64,000 nt of DNA. It comes from Oxytricha trifallax. Its lineage: Eukaryota > Ciliophora > Spirotrichea > Sporadotrichida > Oxytrichidae. Shown here piece by piece: positions 45,889-58,380 of the stretch. The stretch covers positions 18,210 through 82,209 of the forward strand of contig ARYC01002630.1 of assembly GCA_000711775.1 (NCBI GenBank). Reading direction: 5' to 3'. Both the position numbers and the translations under genes were made by a program. Every line of letters starts with the position of its first letter. Positions within the stretch are counted from its first letter, which is position 1. A model generated the notes under the pieces. That model saw only the letters and a program-made list of their open reading frames with translations, ran no database searches and was not told where the DNA came from.

Positions 45889-46477
45889 AATGCAAAAAGT
45901 TCTTTCATTTTTCAATTATTTTAACATTTTCAATATTTCCTTCCTCTATATTCCAAGGCAATCTTAAAGTTATTTTATAGAAGCAAATACTTTGTTATTA
46001 GAAAAATATTCAAGTTTTCAGTAGCGAAGCATGCAAACTAATTTTAACAAGGTCTTTATTCGTTTTGTTTGATTTCCATACTTAAGAATAAATAAGTTTT
46101 AATTAAATTTATACAATTACAAATTTTTCTCAGATTTTTATAATTATTAAAAGAAAACTATTTTAAAAAATCACATATTAAAACAATTGTTATAATAATA
46201 AGAATATTTGACACTAAATTAGGATTTAGAATAAGATTGAACACTGAATTTCCCTTCTCCTCTATTTTTAATTTTATCTTTAAATTTAATTCTAAAATGT
46301 GCTTTAATGTTATTAATAAAACATCAAAATTCTATTTCTTTCATTAAAAATAATATATATATATACATTCTGAAAATGATTTTTTATAATTGATGTCTAC
46401 CCCATGATATTTCCTTCTTATTTCAGTAGCTTCATTTATTTAATTGAAACAACATTTCCATAAAACGACATTAAATA

Positions 46478-47227
46478 AATTTATAATAAGGTAAAAGTTT
46501 TTTGAGAAATAAAGAATTTTTTAATCCAGTTTGATATTTTATTGATGATTTTAAAAGTCTTAAATAAAATGAATTAAGGGAAGATTTAGAGATTTTAGAG
46601 ATGTGTGTTATCTAAATTATATAAAATGCTTTATATGAATAGGCCCATAACATTAGTACGATTCCGCAGAGGTCATTGAGAAATAATGTGTCACGCTCCA
46701 CATTTGCCTCAGATGCGATTCTTAATTCAATTAGCTATAAGCCTTAAAAAGCCCTATTTTTAATTAATTCTTTATTATATATAATAAATTTAGTAATAAA
46801 TTAATTTACGCAATTTACTAAATTAATAATTTATGGGTAATAACAATCATCTGAAGATAAACCTGATTAAATTTAATATATTTAATTTTTCATTTAAAAT
46901 TAAAATCAATTACTAAATTTATTATATATAATAAAGAATTAATTAAAAATAGGGCTTTTTAAGGCTTATAGCTAATTGAATTAAGAATCGCATCTGAGGC
47001 AAATGTGGAGCGTGACACATTATTTCTCAATGACCTCTGCGGAATCGTACTAATGTTATGGGCCTATTCATATAAAGCATTTTATATAATTTAGATAACA
47101 CACATCTCTAAAATCTCTAAATCTTCCCTTAATTCATTTTATTTAAGACTTTTAAAATCATCAATAAAATATCAAACTGGATTAAAAAATTCTTTATTTC
47201 TCAAAAAACTTTTACCTTATTATAAAT
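46478..47227. repeat. Palindrome P12, arms of about 340 bp
   Basis: The tips are ATTTATAATAAGGTAAAAG at 46478 and the complement ending 47227; the centre is near 46850. The arms look nearly perfect, with a GC-richer outer half (ATTTGCCTCAGATGCG). Non-coding. Confidence 0.87.
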
Positions 47228-47940
47228 GCCATAAAGATGTGCAAATTCATAAAATACAATCCTTAGATTTAATAATGAGAAAGATATTGTTAACTATTAT
47301 ATACTATACAATAATATGATTTAAATAGCAGAGTAGAGATAAAATAAGTTAGTTAATTATAGACAATTAACAATAATTTCGTTTATTAAAATAATTATTA
47401 CTTTTAATATTCTATTTTAGTTATATTAAAACGAGTTGCAAATTTTTTAAGCGATTTATTAAAAATCATCAATTAAATTAATCTTTATTAAATCTTTCTT
47501 TATTTTATGAAAGATCTTATTTAATAAGAAGGAAATGTATTTCAAATCTTAATAATATTTATATTTGTAAAATGAAATAGCTTTAAATAAGAATTGTAAT
47601 TTAACTAAATGATTCTAATTAAAGAATCCAAAGAATTTGATTTAAGTTCTATATTTAATTTTCATTTTTTATTTAAATTTTAAGCAAATAAACAATTTTA
47701 TTTTATGTATAAAATACTTCAATTCTTAAAACCAATTAAAAATAATTAAATAATTTTATGGTGTTAATTATTTAAAATCTGTAAACTCAGTAGCTTTTTT
47801 GAGATCCGCAAAACTTTTTTTTAAATATTGCAAATATAAATTTAGGATGGTTAAATAAAATCATTAATAAATTTAGCTGATTTTTTAAATCTATCTAATA
47901 TCATGAGCTTTGCTAATTAAATAGTTATTTAAGATTTAAG
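47228..47940. other. AT-rich stretch with one weak coding scrap
   Basis: Only 47775-47820 on minus (VLRISKKLLSLQIL) looks faintly coding. Confidence 0.3.
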
Positions 47941-47947
47941 ACCTTGC

Positions 47948-49435
47948 TTGTTCTGACCGAGACCCCCTCATATTTATTTTTTTACATGATTTTTATTTTT
48001 AAAAAAAATTTCTAGCCCTTAGGTCCCATTTACTAATTTATATTTTACTTAATAACATACACTATATCTGTCTACATTTTAAGAACATGCTCCCGTAGGG
48101 AAGTAATAAAATTACTTTTAACTATCATACATAATAATCTAATTTTTATATAATACATAGATAATTTTTTTATGTTTTAAATCACTTTCCCTCAACTAAA
48201 TGATAAGAATTAATTTAATAATATTTACAATTATTTTTTGCCTTCATACTTGATACTTTCTTTGAATACTATTTTTAATAATTTACATTTAGTTAATCAT
48301 CAATAAAATCTTTTATAACATATTTTTATATTTAATCGTAATAATAAAAAAATTAGTAATTATTTATATCTTTTAAAAGAAATAAGTTTGTAATATAAGA
48401 TTTTATTGATGATTAACTAAATGTAAATTATTAAAAATAGTATTAAAAGAAAGTATCAGGTATGAAGATTATTAAATTAGAAAGTTAATTGCTAGGTGGT
48501 ACCAACCACTTAGGACTTTGTAATAGAGCTTTCTACTACACTAAGGCCTATCGAGGGCAGGTAAGGGGTTGCTAGGCGCAACGCATGAGGGGCCAGTCGG
48601 CGGGGTTCAATCTGTCAGCATTCACTCTTCGAGTGAGCTGGATCCTAAGATTTCCCTGCATTAGATGAGTTACCTGACTTGAGTTCAGTTTCCTAGGTAA
48701 TAGGGAGCAGGATGAAGGTACGCTCTGCCTTCAAAAGTGAGAAGACGAAAGCCATTGAAGCCAACGATAAGGATTTTTCTCCCACACCGAGTTAGGGTAC
48801 TGAAGCTACCACAGCGAAAGGACAGGGATTACGTTTCCCAGCAGCGGTGGGACCGGTAAGCGTTTTTCTCCAACTTCTATCTCCTGGTTGAATCTTGCAA
48901 GCTCTGTCCGGGTTATAACCAGACATTTTGATTTTGGGAGAAGACTAGGTAATAGCGAGATTGGTTTTTTCGGAGTTTTCTACTTCAGGACTGCCACGTC
49001 AACTCACTCAGATACCTCTTCGTCACGACTAAGATTGATGGTTTGATTTTAGTATTAAACAGTGATATGTTAAAATTTATTTGATTTTAAATCATTCATC
49101 ATCATCAGGTATGAAAGGAAAAAAAAATTGTAAATATTATTATATTAATTCTTATCATTTAGTTGAGGGAAAGTGATTTAAAACATAAAAAAATTATCTA
49201 TGTATTATATAAAAATTAGATTATTATGTATGATAGTTAAAAGTAACTTTATTACTTCTTTACGGAAACATGTTCTTAAAATGTAGAGAGATATAGTGTA
49301 TGTTATTAAGTAAAATTTAAATTAGTAAAAGGGCTAGAAATTTATTTTAAATCTAAAAATCATGTCAAAAATTAAATATGATGGAGGGTTTACTGTTTAA
49401 AAAGTATGGGTCTCGGTTGAGGATCTTGAATATAA
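47948..49435. mobile_element. Family-B foldback element P13 with a GC-rich loop
   Basis: The left tip TTGTTCTGACCGAGACCC (47948) resembles the tips of the 54.6-kb element; the right tip is decayed (GGTCTCGGTTGAGG, near 49410). The arms match over 47950-48260 and 49105-49435. A smaller inner palindrome (48250-48470) is nested in the left side. The loop, about 48495-49045, is GC-rich and coding-like. Confidence 0.75.
48500..49045 (+). pseudogene. GC-rich coding-like fragment in the P13 loop
   Basis: The best plus frame (about 48640-48855) reads DFPALDELPDLSSV, then IGSRMKVRSAFKSEKTKA, IEANDKDFSPTPSQGTEA and TTAKGQGLRFPAAVGP. It is followed by GTAAGCGTTTTTCTCC, a clear splice-donor pattern, with a matching ...CTTGCAAG acceptor about 45 bases later. 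A second donor-like GTGAGC is at about 48633. The fragment has no start or stop of its own and contrasts sharply in base content with the arms, so it is probably captured gene sequence. The flanking GGTGGTACCAACCAC palindrome (48496) marks the loop border. No family recognised; a structured RNA is an alternative. Confidence 0.5.
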
Positions 49436-50449
49436 TAGCAATTTAGAAAACTAATTTAAAATATTATGCTTGATGATAAATCCTTACATCATTTCATCTT
49501 AACTACATTTTTATAGATCAATAACTTTTTTATTTTATTTTCTCTTATTCATGAGTTTTTGTAATATTATTCTTGAACTTTTGAAATTCAAGAATTATTC
49601 AAAACTAATTATAAGCTGAACTAATTTACATATAATTAACTTTAAGATAGATATCAGATGACACTTACCTGTCTGTAAAATCAAGCAGGTATTTCTTTTT
49701 TATTTTCTAAACTATTAATAATTAACCATGCTTTTAACACTTTATTCATAATTTTAGAGATCATTTGTCCTAATTAAATTGCTATAGAAAAATATAGCTA
49801 GTATTTAAGCATTTTCTCTCAAATTAAGAAGTATGTTTTTTCTATAAGGGAAAGAAACTAATATTACATAATCGCAATTTATTCAATAAAAATAATCAAT
49901 TACAAGATAGATGTTCGCTAAAACAGATTTATTTGGGAAAATCTTAAATTAACTATCACAAAATTTAAATAAAGTACAATTTGTACTTCATTGCTCATTA
50001 ATGGATATTTTCATCGCATAATTAAGCAATTTTCGTAAACTTCAATAATTTTGCTTAGTTTTTTCATTTTAATTACTGTTTTTATTAATTTAAAATTTAA
50101 TATTTTTAAATATTACCTTTATTAAAAATACTTAAGATTATAACTATTTAATTTATAAGATTGATAAATTATTTAAATAAACTTTTAATAGCAAGATCAT
50201 ACTTAAATGAGGTACATGTTTAATATTTTATAATCAATTATTCTTATAAAATAAATTTGGATATAAAATATTTTGACAATATTTTAATTTTGTTAAATTT
50301 TACTTGCTAATTAAATTGATCAAAATAAAGCATTAAAATTATATAATATGCATGCAATAATTACTATAAACTCTTTAATTTATAGCTTCTCAAAGTATAA
50401 AAACTATTATGAATTTAAATATGACATCTCAAAATCTTGATAAATCATG

Positions 50450-50550
50450 ATTCAAATGTAAATACTAAAAAACACTTCGGGCTTCATAAATATTTTGGTC
50501 TTCCTCTTATCAATCAAGAAAATATCATATTTTTAGTTGGATCATATTAT
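50450..50550 (-). CDS. Coding-like piece
   Basis: Reads KYDIFLIDKRKTKIFMKP then EVFFSIYI. Same strand and style as the following pieces. Confidence 0.4.
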
Positions 50551-50879
50551 TGGTATATTTCCAGATTTACGATATTTATTGACTCGAAAATTTAATTAAA
50601 TGAAAATATTCCAACTAATTCATAATTTGAAAGAATTTAATAAAGAAAATTAGTAAAGTAAAAATATAATGAACTAATACAAAAGACATTTTTGACTTAT
50701 ACACAAAAGATATTAGTACAATTCATACTTAGACTTTTTCATTTTAAAATTGATATCATAATAATTTTCTTTCTCAATGTTTATAAGATGTTCTTTTTTC
50801 TAATATTAAATAAAATTTGATGAGTGGAATTAAAATATATAAATTAAAACAATTTTTTTACATAATAAATATGTAAGAA

Positions 50880-51135
50880 ATGGTAATTGTAGAAATAAAA
50901 GCAAAGATAATGCAAAGCTAATGTTGTAGCAGTAATCGTTTCCGAAAAATTTGAAGCAGCGATATTTTCGAATTCTCTTAATCTAAACCATTGTAGCTTG
51001 AAATACAAGCCTTGAATGCATTGTACTTCTATATAAACTTTACATGATCAAATTTGCTCATTTAAATAACATAGAGTAAGGAAATTATCTTGCGATAGTA
51101 GTCATTCTCGCAGTTAGCAGCATTTTCAAGAATAT
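50880..51135 (-). CDS. Second locus: coding piece
   Basis: Reads VNILENAANCENDYYRKI, ISLLYVIQMSKFDHVKFI, QKYNAFKACISSYNGLDQ and NSKISLLQIFRKRLLLQH. One of the longest uninterrupted coding stretches in the locus; helical and basic, no domain recognised. Confidence 0.62.
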
Positions 51136-51399
51136 TTACAAGAAAAGTAATTTATTCATTATATCAAAATAATTGTTTTTTATTTCAATATGTCTGTATG
51201 GATTATAGATAATTTCTAACAATAAAAAATCACAAAAAAAAGAGTGACAATTTTATCACAATTCATTAATATTTTATCCAAATATATTGCATTTTGTTTA
51301 TTTACTATTTTTTTCCAATATTACAAATTAGCTTTTAATTATTGTATAAATACATTTTATAAATCACATTTATTTATACAATAATAAAAATAATGTCTA

Positions 51400-51560
51400 A
51401 TTTATGACAGATAGCTTATCATCTTCATCTTCATAGTAAGCGACAAGTTCCCGCTATGAAAAAGCTTCGAATTTCCTCTCATTTATATGTATTTAAAGAA
51501 ATACTGATTTTCAACATCTTTATAGTTGAATACCATATAGTAGCCATGATTTTGGAATGA
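51400..51560 (-). CDS. Second locus: coding piece
   Basis: Reads GYYMVFNYKDVENQYFFK and, in another frame after about 51480, KFEAFSQRELVAYYEDED then DKLSVINQ. The frame change suggests two MDSs with a tiny IES or an indel. Confidence 0.5.
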
Positions 51561-53099
51561 AATAATAGTATATTGAAATTAAATAATTTAAAAATATACA
51601 AATAATACTTATTAAGTATTAAAAGATCGGTCATATTTTTATTTAATGAAATTTTAAATTTCAAAATATTATTGCTAAAATATAATATATTGATAATAGA
51701 ACTTAAAATTATACTAAAATTAGTATGATTAATTTAATAACATAATAAAGTATATTAAAAATAATTATAATATTGCAATTTAATTAAAAATAATTATAAA
51801 TTAAAGCAATATCGTCGGAATCATTTCTCAAATCAAAATAATCAACTTATTAATTTATTGAATTTTTTTATGACTTAGTTATAAACTCAACCTCCTAAAA
51901 GCTGTTATAATATTAGTTAAATAAAAATTACTTTAAATTAATGAATATAAATAGGATTTTAAATAATTTTAAAACTCTTATCTATTTGCTATGCTAACAT
52001 AATAATAATCATTTTAGATATTAAATATTTCACACATAAAACGCTTTTACCTCTTAATTTAAAGTTTAATTTACTATTCTTACCCCAATAATTTCATTAT
52101 AAAATTTAGATTTATTGGAGGCTTATTTAATTTATTAATTAAATTCTTCTCAATATTTTATTTATGCTTAAAATTAGTATTAAGAGATTAAATTGATCAA
52201 AAGTATGTCTTTAAGTATAATTAAAAAATTTTTGATAAAAAGATTCGAAATAATGTAGCATAGATTAATTAAATACAATTTTTCAACTTATTTATATGAT
52301 TGTTTAAAATTTAGGAAATTTATTTTAAGTTAATTAATTCATTTTTGTAGTTTAAATTAAATTTAATATAATTTTATTCAAATAAAAACGAGTATGATTA
52401 TGATAATTAAAAATATATAAAAAATATTCGTCATGTAAGTTTTTCTGCAATATAAAATTTAATCTTAAAATTATAATGGTTTAACACAATTAAATAGTGA
52501 ATATTGTAAGTAAACAATTAGATATTGAATGATCAAAATAATTAAATATTATATTTAAATTAATTTAAATAATTATTGCATTATAAGATTTATTCAATTG
52601 AAAAATATTAATCGATTTTTTTTTAATAACTCTATTAAATTTTATATTAGGTAAAGTGATTTTAATTTTAATAATACCACTTACTCTAATTCTTTAATTT
52701 ATAAGAAAAGAATTTGATTTGAAATTAAAAAAATAAAAAATATTCATATAAGGAGAACAAAATTTAATTGATAATGGATATTTAAGTCTAAAAATTAATT
52801 AATTACTTCATTTATTTAAGCATACTCAATATAATCAATAACTAGCTTTTTATTGCCTAGTCCAAACTAAATCTTTTAATTATTTGTAAATAAAATGTTT
52901 ACTAATTAACTTTTATATCACTTTGATAAAAAATAATCAAAATATATATAATAAAAATATCTAAAAATTATTTGAAATTTAAGAAATACTTTCTTACAAA
53001 TCTTGCATTAGAGAATATGATAATAAAAAATTACAGTTAGGGTTTTTGTCTTAATATTATAATTATATTTATATTTTGCAATAATATATCCATTGATTT

Positions 53100-53258
53100 T
53101 TAAAAATTAGTACTTATCTGCGTCTTCAAACAATAGATGCTTTAGTTTAAAATTAGAAGTGAGCAATTTTGCTTGTAGAAACTCCTTATGGACCGCTTAT
53201 TTTTCATTATAATCCATTAGGTACACCTTAGAATCCGCATAAAGTAAGACTATAAAAC
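53100..53258 (-). CDS. Second locus: beta-propeller-like piece
   Basis: Reads IVLLYADSKVYLMDYNEK, QAVHKEFLQAKLLTSNFK and LKHLLFEDADKYQ. The strand pattern IVLLYADSKVYLMDYN resembles a WD40-type blade. Confidence 0.62.
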
Positions 53259-53539
53259 TAAAATAATCTGATCAAAATTTAAGTTAATATTTTTTTAATA
53301 AATCTTTTCTAAGACTTACTCTGATTATCTTTTAAACTATAAATAAAAGGTTTGAGAAAAAAATTTCAATAATATTTCTCCAAATCATTAAATTTTTAAC
53401 AAAATTATATTATAATTGCTCACTTTAAATAATGTTTCGTGATATAACGATTTGAAAGATTATTTTTGGCATGAAAATATTTATTGAATTTTTAATATCA
53501 CATTTTTCCAATAAATTTTATTTTAATTGAATTAAAGCA

Positions 53540-53758
53540 GCGATACGTTATTCTCGTATAAAACTAGTTACGGTAATCTATAAAGCAAAGGATACTGATA
53601 AAGCTCCCAAAAGTTTTAAAATTGTTGCACCAAGTTTTTTAAAGTATCGTCTCAGCTAAATTTAAACCAGAGAGCCTTGATTATCATTCATAGTATCTTA
53701 TGACTGTATAACCTAAATTTCTAAGTCAAATAAGTTAGAATGCTTCACAGATATATTC
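53540..53758 (-). CDS. Second locus: coding piece with a hydrophobic stretch
   Basis: Reads ISVKHSNLFDLEIQVIQS, MNDNQGSLVQIQLRRYFK, KLGATILKLLGALSVSFA and LQITVTSFIREQRIA. The last part may be a buried strand/helix or a membrane segment. Confidence 0.6.
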
Positions 53759-54554
53759 TAAATTTTATTAATTTTCTGGCGCTAAATATTAAATTCGTAA
53801 AATTAATATGATATAATCTTTAAATCTCTAAAAGTTTATGGTTTATGACTGTTTTAAACGCTTAAATTATAATATTATGAAAATTAATAAATTTTTATCT
53901 CAATAAAGCATTAAAGAATAAATTTATAAATGAATACGGCACCAATATTACTGTAATAAAATAAATAAAGAATAATTGACATTTTTTCAATGAACTAGCA
54001 TCTTTATTTGCTTTTAATTGACTTATTATACAATATGGTAAAATAATATATTATTTAAATTAATTCTTTGTTTTTTATGGAAATAATTTTCAAATATTTG
54101 TATTTATCTTGGTATATAGTATCTAATGATTATTTTTTCAATTATATCATATGATTTATTAAATATATATATATATATACAAAATTAACTTATTAGCTCT
54201 TAAAATAATAAAAAACTATAGTGATTTAGCTTCTTAAAAATAGATGTTAGTTTTTTATTAGTAATAAGAAAGTAATAAAAATAATGTTAAACGTAATTAT
54301 ATTTTGCTGAGCCTATCATTTTATCAAACTTGTTAATTATAAATATTTTACTTAATATATTCTATAGATCTAAATATGCCAAATTAGTAAATATTTTAAA
54401 AATATCTTAAATTAAATTAATTTTAGTAATTATATAAATACATTGTTTTGATCAATTTATTTTGGAATTGATTATATTATAAGAATAGCCATTTTATCTT
54501 TTTCTTTAGAATAGGGATAAACTTCAATTTTGGAGTCGGAATTGGCTTCACTAA

Positions 54555-55400
54555 TTGTTCTGACCGACAACCGACCCCCCCTCGTACCCTCCTTCTTGGT
54601 AGTACCCCCCGTACCCCCCCCTAAAATATCATATTTCATATCAAATTTTTTATCCTTAGGGTCTAAATCGATTTCCTTCTTGACATCTCGACATCATAAA
54701 TTTTATGTTTTTATATATAAATTTCATAATTTTATCAAAATTTTTAAATTCTATATTAAATGCCTTATATGATTTGATTTTTAAGTTTTGACAAGTTTCA
54801 CAATATTTTTTCAACATTTTCTTGCCTATCCTTAGTGAAAGTATTTAAAAAATAATTTTCCATTAAAAATATTAAAATTTAATTTATAATTAATTTTTTT
54901 AGAATAAAATATCACAAATTTTATTATTTTTTTCATTAACAATTACAAAATATTGAAAATTTTTATTTTAAAAAATTAATCATACTCTTTCTTGTAATGA
55001 AGTCAAATGAAGTTGATTTAAGCGAAAAAAAATTTGAGAATAAAATTTGTGTATGGTAGTCAATAAAAATTACTTATAAATTAAATTATAATATTTTTAA
55101 TGTAAAATTTTTTTATATATATTTTTCACAAAGGATAGGCAAAAAAATGTTTAAAAATATTGTGAAACTTGTCAAAACTTAAAAATCAAATCATATAAGG
55201 CATTAATATAGAATTTAAAAATTTTGATAAAATTATGAAATTTTTATATATAAAAAAATAAAATTTATGATGTCGAGATGTCAAGAAGGAAATCGATTTA
55301 GACCCTAAGGATAAAAAATTTGATATGAAATATGATATTTAAGGGGGGGTACTACCAAGAAGGAGGGTACGAGGGGGGGGTTGGGTGTCGGTCAGAACAA
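54555..55400. mobile_element. Family-B foldback element P14 with C/G-rich tips
   Basis: The tips are TTGTTCTGACCGACAACCG and its complement, flanked on both sides by CTAA, a likely 4-bp target duplication (54551-54554 and 55401-55404). Long C6-C8 and G7-G8 runs lie just inside. The arms of about 400 bases look nearly perfect; the centre near 54960 is AT-rich. An 80-residue frame at 54530-54772 is not coding-like. Confidence 0.87.
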
Positions 55401-55724
55401 CTAATATACCCTTTTTTGAAGAATATTTTATAATTGTTGGTAAGAACCATGTTGTAGATAACTTTATATATTAAATTTTAAGAAAAAATAATCTTAAACT
55501 AATTATACAATTTTACATAGATCTTGCCATGTTCTTTATTTATTAAATGTAAATAAAAATTATATATTAAATACTTTAATAAATTCACTATTATTTGCTA
55601 GCATTTAATATGTATTATAGTTTTATAATTACTTAATGATTCGATTTAAAATAATTTACGGTTGGATTGTTTTTGTAAAGGAAAGAAAATTATTTTATTA
55701 TTATTATTTAATGCTATACGGAAA

Positions 55725-55830
55725 TTTATACTGGGGCTTAAGCCAGACAGATAGACATAATCAGATATTCATACTGTGACTTTTGGACATCCAATTTCAT
55801 CTGTTCAAGAGTCCAATAACAAAGAAAAAT
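55725..55830 (-). CDS. Second locus: coding piece
   Basis: Reads YWTLEQMKLDVQKSQYEY then LIMSICLAQAPVQISV. Good codon choice. Confidence 0.5.
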
Positions 55831-56764
55831 ATTTAATAATAAGAATTGTTTATTTATACTGAAAAATTTCAATTAATGACTATATATATTTTATATAATA
55901 AAAAATGAAATATATTACGAAAAAAGAAGGATCACATTTTTTTATTTTAAATTTCTAGATTTAACAAATAATTTAGAAATAAAAATATTATAAAAAAAAA
56001 TATTTTAAAGATTTTAATTTTTTATCTTCTATTTTATAATGCTTTATATATTCTTAAATTAATTCAAATTAAATACTAATTGTATTGGGTTATAATTTAT
56101 TTATATAGTTTTATTAATGCTGTTCTTTCTTGGTTTCATCTTTTAATTTCATTAATCTATACATTTAAACCTAAAGAATATAAAATATTTTTTAACTAAA
56201 CAATTAATTAAATATAATGGACATAAAAATAAACACTATCTTATGTTTTAAATTAATCATTTATTTTTTTTATTTTAGTATTATTATTACTAATTCAATA
56301 TTGTAAAATTTATTGCTATGAGGTAGGGAATTATTTATACTTTAGTCGTATAAATATTAATATAAACTTAAATGGCAAATATATATTTATTATAATTTAG
56401 CATTTCTATTATTTCTCACAATATACTTATAATTAGAGTATATTCTACAATTTAAAGTAAGTGAGATTATTGATAATATCCTAATAATATAAAAAAATTT
56501 TGTAACATTTTCCATTTTAATGCCTGATTATTAATTTAAGTTTAAACTAATATTACTTTCAATATACTTTGAATAATTATAATATAACAAAAAGGATTGT
56601 GAAGTAGTGTAAAATATATTTTTAAAAAGAGGTCTAATCCTTTTGGCCGATTTATTTTTACACAATTAAAGTAAAATTATTGATAAATACATTATATAAA
56701 AGATATATTAATTTAGTAATTATTTAGTGTTTTTTAATACACTTATTTTATTTGTTAAATCTAT

Positions 56765-57017
56765 CCAACTAAATAAATTACTGACTCATCTTTTTCCGAA
56801 TCAAAGTAGAATTTCAATAAATTTTTATACTCAATATAGTAAAAGAAGTCATCGCTTATAATTGCAAAATCCTCTCTATCATAATCTTACAATAATATAA
56901 TTCAAATAATTATATTTTAAAATATATTATTTAGATTTAAATATCATATACTTAGATTGAGAAATCTTTATAAAGATGGCTTATTGATAGATCATACGAT
57001 AATACAAGTTTTAATTC
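56765..57017 (-). CDS. Second locus: two coding pieces, also present at 13.8-14.0 kb
   Basis: 56958-57017 reads ELKLVLSYDLSISHLYKD then FS; 56765-56882 reads DREDFAIISDDFFYYIEY then KNLLKFYFDSEKDESVIY. The blade-like VLSYDLSISHLYKDFS pattern again suggests a propeller. A paralogous copy lies at 13.8-14.0 kb. Confidence 0.58.
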
Positions 57018-57436
57018 AGTCAATCATAAAAATTAAAAAGATTATTCATCTATAAAATTAAAAAAATATGAAAATGCTATTTAATTATTTTTTAGTGAAT
57101 GTGTAGATCTTTAAGCAAAAGTTTTTTTCAAATGGAAGTCTAGAATTCATTTTTTCATCTATTCTTCTAGTTAAATAAAATGAATACTATAAATTACTTA
57201 ATCAATATATAGATAGTTCTAAGAAGATTATTTTCAGAGACTTTTCCAATAATTTTAATTAATATAAAAAATGGGGGGGATCTAAGTCGGTGCAAAAGTT
57301 TTTTCAAAATACTAAGTCGGTACAAAATTTTTTTTCTCAAAAACATCAAAATCCCTAAGTCGTGCATGATCAATTTTTTACATTATTGATACAATTTATC
57401 ATCCTACCCTACATAAAACGTATCTTTACTAACTAA

Positions 57437-57490
57437 AATTTATGTCTCAGCTTCTGAATCGAACTCCTTCATTAAATTTAGATCATAGGA
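57437..57490 (-). CDS. Second locus: very short coding piece
   Basis: Reads YDLNLMKEFDSEAETQ. Too short to judge alone; placed by strand and order. Confidence 0.35.
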
Positions 57491-57829
57491 CCTTATAATA
57501 TTATTACAAAATAATATTTTTTCTGTGTGACAGATATTTGTTTAAGTAAAATAATGAAATATAATTTCATATTTTAATATCTAATTAGTCAGTAAGCAAC
57601 AAAAATGGGGATTAAGAACATTATACTTATTCTCTAAATTTAATAATGTCTGGAATTAATATAAAAACCATTGACTCAATTAATTGTCTTTTTTTTAAAT
57701 ACACTAATCAATGTGTACGAAATTTTTAATTCCAGACATTATTGCTAAAATAGATAAAAATAGGAAATTGTAGAAATTAAATAAAGTTAATATAATTATA
57801 ACCAATTTTTGATTTATTTACTTTTCGAA

Positions 57830-58260
57830 TCTATTCGAACACTTATAGCCAATGCTAGTCGATTTCCTTAAATTTTATCAGTATTGTTAGTTAAAAGAGT
57901 AGAAATCACAAATTTATCAACTGTATTCTTATCTGAGTAGCCAGTTCCAAGTTTTATTGTCTTACACATAAATTTATTCCTAGTAATTGGAATCATTGAC
58001 CAAATTTCATCGATCGAGAGTGGAATCACCACAAATGGTCAATAACTCGTTGCTCGATGAGTGGAAGATGAAATTTAGGACCCTATCGTATTCTCCATGT
58101 TTTAAAACCCCCAGCTCAGCAACTTTCAAGTCCTGCTCGACTGTTTGAGCACCAAATTCGACACCTTTAGTGGAGGAGAAGACAAAATGACCATTTGAAT
58201 GAGCGAAAATGAGAGAGGTTTTTGGATTTTTGGTTTGATTAGTTAAAATTAAAACTTAAA
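57830..58260 (-). CDS. Second locus: first propeller-like pieces
   Basis: 58010-58255 reads SLIFAHSNGHFVFSSTKG, VEFGAQTVEQDLKVAELG, LKHGEYDRVLNFIFHSSS and NELLTICGDST, with typical WD40-blade strands. After a one-base frame change near 58010 it continues IDEIWSMIPITRNKFMCK, TIKLGTGYSDKNTVDKFV and NRLALAISVRIDSK. No start codon is visible, so the 5' end is elsewhere. The frame change may mark an MDS junction at the repeated ATCGAT. Confidence 0.65.
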
Positions 58261-58380
58261 AGTGTGATATGTAAAAAGGGGGCTTTTAATCAATAAATTT
58301 GACGATTAAACTGCTGTTTCTGTATGTATTGATGACTTAAATAGCCCCTGCACCCCAACTCATCGTCTTTCATATCAACC

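Larger units (their letters stand above)
42030..46230. mobile_element. Divergent TBE-like transposon (TBE-4)
   Basis: It has the same three-gene plan as TBE-1. The inverted repeats are recognisable by ATAAAAATCTGAGAAAAA (near 42125) and its complement near 46130, with weaker similarity outward to about 42030 and 46230, but no C4A4 telomere-like tip was found. Exact ends and target duplication are unresolved. The element lies between coding pieces of the minus-strand locus, so it may itself be part of an IES. Confidence 0.72.

Noticed and set aside
48500-49045. Ribosomal RNA fragment in the P13 loop
   Set aside because: High GC suggested it, but no conserved rRNA core sequence could be recognised, and splice signals plus codon choice favour protein-coding origin.
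54530-54772. 80-residue frame with Pro-rich patch
   Set aside because: The Pro/Val patch is the C-run tip of palindrome P14 read as protein.
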